From Accumulibacter appositus (GTDB lineage Bacteria > Pseudomonadota > Gammaproteobacteria > Burkholderiales > Rhodocyclaceae), in assembly GCF_035440685.1 (NCBI RefSeq), contig NZ_DAORMW010000030.1: a stretch of 64,000 nucleotides of DNA; one strand, given 5' to 3'. How positions within the stretch are numbered: the first letter of the stretch is position 1; each line of letters starts with the position of its first letter. The notes under the pieces were generated by a model, which did no database searches, was not told where the DNA came from, and worked only from the letters and a program-made list of their open reading frames with translations. Position numbers and translations under genes: made by a program. Shown piece after piece: positions 60,766 through 64,000 of this stretch.

Positions 60766-61712
60766 GCGGCGGTCCACAAGCGGTGCCGGCAGTGCGGGCG
60801 GTCGTCTTTGCCTACCACAATGTCGGCGCCCGCTGCCTGCGCGTATTGAGGGCGCACGGCGTCGAAGTTGCGCTGGTGGTGACACACGCGGACAACCCAG
60901 CCGAGAATATCTGGTTCGAGCGGGTGGCGGACCTGGCGCACGACTACGACATCCCGGTGGCCACCCCTGATGACCCCAACACGCCCGATTTCGCAGCCCG
61001 CCTGCGCGCGCTGCAGCCCGATTTCTTCTTCTCCTTCTACTACCGGCTGATGCTCAAGCCGGCGCTGCTGGCGATCCCGGCGCGCGGCGCCTACAACATG
61101 CACGGCTCGCTACTCCCCAGCTACCGCGGCCGTGTACCGGTGAACTGGGCGCTGATCCATGGCGAGCGCGAAACCGGCGCCACGCTGCACCGCATGGTGG
61201 AGAAGCCCGACGCCGGCGAGATCGTCGCTCAGCAGGCAGTACCGATCCTCCCCGACGACACCGCCGGTGAAGTCTTCGGCAAGGTGAGCGTGGCCGCCGA
61301 GCTGGCGCTGGACCAGGCGCTGCCGGCGCTGCTCGCCGGCACGGCGGCTCACCGGCAGCCCGATCTGAGCATCGGCAGCTATTTCGGCGGCCGCAAGCCC
61401 GAGGATGGGCGCATCGATTGGCAACAACCGGCGACGGCGGTGCACAACCTGATTCGCGCCGTCGCGCCGCCCTACCCCGGCGCCTTTTTCGACTTTCGCG
61501 CGCAGCGCGTCGTCATCACCCGCAGCCTGGCTTGGCCCGCTGCCAACGGCCCAAGCGGACGGCCCGAGCTCTATCGCGACGGCTCTTGCCTGTTTGCCCG
61601 CTGCGGCGACGGCGGTGTGCTCAAGATCCTGTCGCTTGAAGTGGACGGCGAGGCCATCGCGCCCGCAGCCCTGCCCACCCACCTGGCCCAAAACCCTATC
61701 CCTCTGATCTGA
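60762..61712 (+). CDS. UDP-L-Ara4N formyltransferase (separate ArnA N-terminal activity)
   Basis: 316-residue formyltransferase. AVVFAYHNVGARCLRVLRAH, FFFSFYYRLMLKPALLAIP and NMHGSLLPSYRGRVPVNWAL (with the conserved Asn-His-Ser site) match the N-terminal domain of bifunctional ArnA. It formylates the amino sugar with 10-formyltetrahydrofolate. In enterobacteria this is fused to the decarboxylase encoded by the next gene; here a 5-base gap separates the two reading frames. Confidence 0.92.
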   Translation: MSGGPQAVPAVRAVVFAYHNVGARCLRVLRAHGVEVALVVTHADNPAENIWFERVADLAHDYDIPVATPDDPNTPDFAARLRALQPDFFFSFYYRLMLKPALLAIPARGAYNMHGSLLPSYRGRVPVNWALIHGERETGATLHRMVEKPDAGEIVAQQAVPILPDDTAGEVFGKVSVAAELALDQALPALLAGTAAHRQPDLSIGSYFGGRKPEDGRIDWQQPATAVHNLIRAVAPPYPGAFFDFRAQRVVITRSLAWPAANGPSGRPELYRDGSCLFARCGDGGVLKILSLEVDGEAIAPAALPTHLAQNPIPLI

Positions 61713-61717
61713 CGCTC

Positions 61718-62761
61718 ATGAAAAAAATTCTCATCCTCGGCATCAATGGCTTCATCGGCCACCACCTCTCGCAACGCATCCTGGCCGCCACCGACTGGGA
61801 GGTTTACGGGATGGACGTCAACCGTGAGCGCGTCGCCGACCTGCTCGACAACCCGCGCTTTCATTTCTTCGAAGGCGACATCATGATTAGCAAGGAGTGG
61901 ATCGAGTATCACGTCCGCAAGTGTGATGTCGTCCTGCCGCTGGTCGCCATCGCCACCCCGGCAACCTACGTCACCGAGCCGCTGCGTGTCTTCGAACTCG
62001 ACTTCGAGGCCAACCTGCCGATCATCCGGCACGCGGTCAAGTACAAGAAGCGGGTCGTCTTCCCGTCCACTTCCGAGGTCTATGGCATGAGCCAGGACCC
62101 CGAGTTCGATCCCGAGAGCTCGCCACTGATCTACGGCCCAATCAACAAGCCGCGCTGGATCTACGCCTGCGCGAAGCAAATGATGGACCGCGTGATCCAT
62201 GCCTACGGCCAACAGGAAGGCCTGCAGTACACCCTTTTCCGCCCGTTCAACTGGATTGGCCCCGGCCTGGATTCGATCCACACCCCCAAGGAAGGCTCGT
62301 CGCGGGTGATCACCCAGTTCCTCGGCCACATCGTTCGCGGCGAAGCCATCAAGCTGGTCGATGGTGGCGCGCAGAAGCGTTCCTTCACCTACGTCAGCGA
62401 CGGTATCGACGCGCTGATGAAGATCATCGACAACAAGAATGGCGTTGCCGACAGCAAGATCTACAACATCGGTAACCCGCAAAACAACTACTCGATCCGT
62501 GAGCTGGCGGCCTTGATGCTCGACCTGGCCAAGCACTACCCGGAATACGCCGACTCGGCCGCAAAGGTCAAGGTTCTCGAAACGACCTCGGCCGAGTACT
62601 ACGGCCAGGGCTACCAGGACACCCAGCATCGCGTGCCGAAGATCGCCAATACCATGGCTGACCTCGACTGGGCGCCGCAGGTGACCTTCGAGGACGCGCT
62701 GCACGGCATTTTCGAGGCCTACCGCAGCGACGTCGCTGGCGCGCGCCAACTGATGGACTGA
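61718..62761 (+). CDS. UDP-glucuronate decarboxylase (separate ArnA C-terminal activity)
   Basis: 347-residue NAD-dependent short-chain dehydrogenase/epimerase-type enzyme. ILILGINGFIGHHLSQRI is the NAD site; VFPSTSEVYGMSQDPEFDPE and KPRWIYACAKQMMDRVIHAY hold the Ser, Tyr and Lys catalytic residues. It oxidises UDP-glucuronate to the 4-keto-pentose. It is the counterpart of the ArnA C-terminal half, encoded as its own ORF. Confidence 0.92.
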   Translation: MKKILILGINGFIGHHLSQRILAATDWEVYGMDVNRERVADLLDNPRFHFFEGDIMISKEWIEYHVRKCDVVLPLVAIATPATYVTEPLRVFELDFEANLPIIRHAVKYKKRVVFPSTSEVYGMSQDPEFDPESSPLIYGPINKPRWIYACAKQMMDRVIHAYGQQEGLQYTLFRPFNWIGPGLDSIHTPKEGSSRVITQFLGHIVRGEAIKLVDGGAQKRSFTYVSDGIDALMKIIDNKNGVADSKIYNIGNPQNNYSIRELAALMLDLAKHYPEYADSAAKVKVLETTSAEYYGQGYQDTQHRVPKIANTMADLDWAPQVTFEDALHGIFEAYRSDVAGARQLMD

Positions 62762-62785
62762 CGGGCGCCCGAGCCCGATATCCAC

Positions 62786-63709
62786 ATGCCCTCACTCGTC
62801 CTCAAGATCGACGTCGACACCTACCGCGGCACGCTGATCGGCGTGCCGCGCCTGGTCGAACTCCTGCTCCGCCACCGCGCCAACGCCACCTTCCTGTTCT
62901 CGCTCGGTCCCGACCATACCGGCCGCGCGATCAAGCGCGTCTTTCGTCCTGGCTTCATGAAAAAAGTGTCGCGGACCTCGGTACTCTCCCATTACTGCTT
63001 CAAGACGCTGATGTACGGTACGCTGCTGCCGGGTCCGGATATCGGTCGCTGCTGCGCCGGCATCCTGCGTAGCGTCAGAGAGGCCGGCTTCGAGACCGGC
63101 ATCCACTGCTGGGACCATATCCGCTGGCAGGACGGCGTCCGCCACGCCGACGCGCGCTGGACCCAGCGCGAGTTCGAGCTCGCCGCGAAGCGCTACACAG
63201 AAATCTTCGCGGAGAGAGCGTCGGTACACGGTGCCGCCGGCTGGCAGATGAATCCGCAGGCCCTGCGCCTGACGCAGCGCCTGGGCTTCAGCCATAGTTC
63301 CGACTGCCGCGGCAAGCACCCCTTCATGCCGGTATGGAACGCCGAAATCGTCAATTGCCCGCAACTGCCGACCACGCTGCCAACCCTCGATGAACTTATC
63401 GGCGTCGACGGCCTTGACGAGAACAATGTCCATGAACGTCTCCTGGCGCTGACCCGCGATGCCCCGGCCAACGGCCATGTGTTCACCCTGCACGCCGAAC
63501 TTGAAGGAATGAAACTCCTGCCGGCCTTCGAAAAGCTGCTACTTGGCTGGCAGGAACAGGGCTACCAACTGAGCACCCTGCGCGAGCTTGCCGCCGGTCT
63601 CGACCCCGACCAATTGCCCAGACACGAAATCCTCTGGGGAAGCGTCCCCGGCCGATCCGGGGAACTGCTTCTCCAGGGCGAGGAATTCCTCAGCGAGATT
63701 TCCAGCTGA
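62786..63709 (+). CDS. arnD: 4-deoxy-4-formamido-L-arabinose-phosphoundecaprenol deformylase
   Basis: 307-residue polysaccharide deacetylase family protein. LKIDVDTYRGTLIGVPRLVE carries the catalytic Asp-Asp pair, FETGIHCWDHIRWQDGV the metal-binding HxxxH, and SHSSDCRGKHPFMPVW the conserved active-site region; HVFTLHAELEG holds another His. It removes the formyl group before ArnT acts. Last gene of the operon. Confidence 0.92.
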   Translation: MPSLVLKIDVDTYRGTLIGVPRLVELLLRHRANATFLFSLGPDHTGRAIKRVFRPGFMKKVSRTSVLSHYCFKTLMYGTLLPGPDIGRCCAGILRSVREAGFETGIHCWDHIRWQDGVRHADARWTQREFELAAKRYTEIFAERASVHGAAGWQMNPQALRLTQRLGFSHSSDCRGKHPFMPVWNAEIVNCPQLPTTLPTLDELIGVDGLDENNVHERLLALTRDAPANGHVFTLHAELEGMKLLPAFEKLLLGWQEQGYQLSTLRELAAGLDPDQLPRHEILWGSVPGRSGELLLQGEEFLSEISS

Positions 63710-63760
63710 GAACAACTGGCCGTATCGTCGTCAATTCGCCGCCGCCGGGCCCGCCGCCCA

Positions 63761-63817
63761 TACCGTGAACGTCGCGCAGGCGACTCACGAAACTGCCCTC
63801 TCGCCGCTGCGGGAGGG
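63761..63817 (-). repeat. dispersed intergenic repeat, copy E (right module)
   Basis: On the minus strand it matches copy B from CCCGCA through AGTTTCGTGAGTCGC and the GTCGC/GCGAC hairpin (63771-63784). The left 11-bp module is absent. It follows the arnD stop codon. Confidence 0.65.
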
Positions 63818-63960
63818 CGGAAGGAAGGCGGTGCGACAGGAATTCTAGGCGCAGGCCGCCCAGCCCCTCGAGCGCTTCCGCCGTACAAGCCGCAAGGTGC
63901 ATTTGAAGAATGGTTCGTGCGCCGCAGAGGCGCCGTTCAGATTCACGAAGCCGTAAACGG

Positions 63961-63994
63961 ACAAAGCCCCCGACGTTTTTGTCGGGGGCTTTGT
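63961..63994. terminator. strong hairpin near the right edge
   Basis: A perfect 14-bp inverted repeat (63961-63974 with 63981-63994) with a 6-base loop containing TTTTT. No T-tract follows within the window, so it acts, if at all, as a bidirectional terminator-like structure. Confidence 0.65.
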
Positions 63995-64000
63995 GGATGG

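Overview
The window reads as chromosomal DNA of a GC-rich betaproteobacterium, most likely of the Rhodocyclaceae and possibly Candidatus Accumulibacter. This is inferred from the gene order GntR regulator-sdhCDAB-sdhE-gltA-odhA-odhB-lpdA on one strand with mdh divergent, a monomeric NADP isocitrate dehydrogenase, an NnrS protein, an octaheme HAO-like cytochrome and a phasin-like protein. No ribosomal RNA, tRNA or CRISPR array was seen. Nearly all the DNA is coding; most long open frames opposite the genes are GC-driven shadows.

Layout. 0.2-8.7 kb: TAXI-type binding protein, MscS-family channel, lipoprotein, DUF302 protein, radical-SAM ArsS and a TVP38/flavin disulfide reductase fusion. 8.7-16.3 kb: monomeric isocitrate dehydrogenase, 6-phosphogluconate dehydrogenase, a DUF3616 protein, a three-gene redox cluster (small periplasmic Cys protein, ferric-reductase-like flavoprotein, membrane cytochrome b5) and a metallo-beta-lactamase-fold hydrolase. 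16.4-30.3 kb: a large TCA-cycle block (lpdA, odhB, odhA, gltA, sdhE, sdhB, sdhA, sdhD, sdhC, gntR, then divergent mdh and a CitE/malyl-CoA lyase-like gene), with clear terminators separating sdh, gltA and odh-lpd units. 30.3-34 kb: MazG-like pyrophosphohydrolase, RlmJ, nitronate monooxygenase-like enzyme and a FolE-type GTP cyclohydrolase.

34.25-40.64 kb holds the most unusual locus: a tightly packed four-gene operon encoding TIR-iSTAND, a MoxR-type AAA+ ATPase, a membrane protein with a vWA-like domain and a C-terminal TIR domain, and a membrane-anchored FGE/SUMF1-fold protein. By family knowledge this is a variant of the MoxR-vWA conflict (anti-phage or self/non-self) systems, with two TIR effectors that both retain the candidate catalytic glutamate. 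It is followed, after its own promoter, by a phasin-like helical protein with a C-terminal helix-hairpin-helix.

41.8-56.2 kb is a mixed accessory/housekeeping region: AEC transporter, dienoyl-CoA isomerase-like crotonase, RluA pseudouridine synthase, NnrS, MFS transporter, a decayed gene, DUF3820, PepD, a lipase-like hydrolase, a zinc aminopeptidase lipoprotein, an ABC-2 exporter, a thioredoxin/DsbD-like membrane protein and an HAO-like octaheme cytochrome c. 56.4-63.7 kb is an L-Ara4N lipid A modification operon in the order arnT, one SMR subunit, arnB, arnC, split arnA (two ORFs) and arnD.

Two non-coding themes stand out. A dispersed intergenic repeat built of hairpin modules occurs at least five times (about 31.6, 44.7, 54.75, 59.8 and 63.8 kb), and one copy carries an insertion of further palindromes. 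Upstream of the 6-phosphogluconate dehydrogenase gene, a hairpin plus Shine-Dalgarno unit is duplicated in tandem with a compensatory base-pair change.
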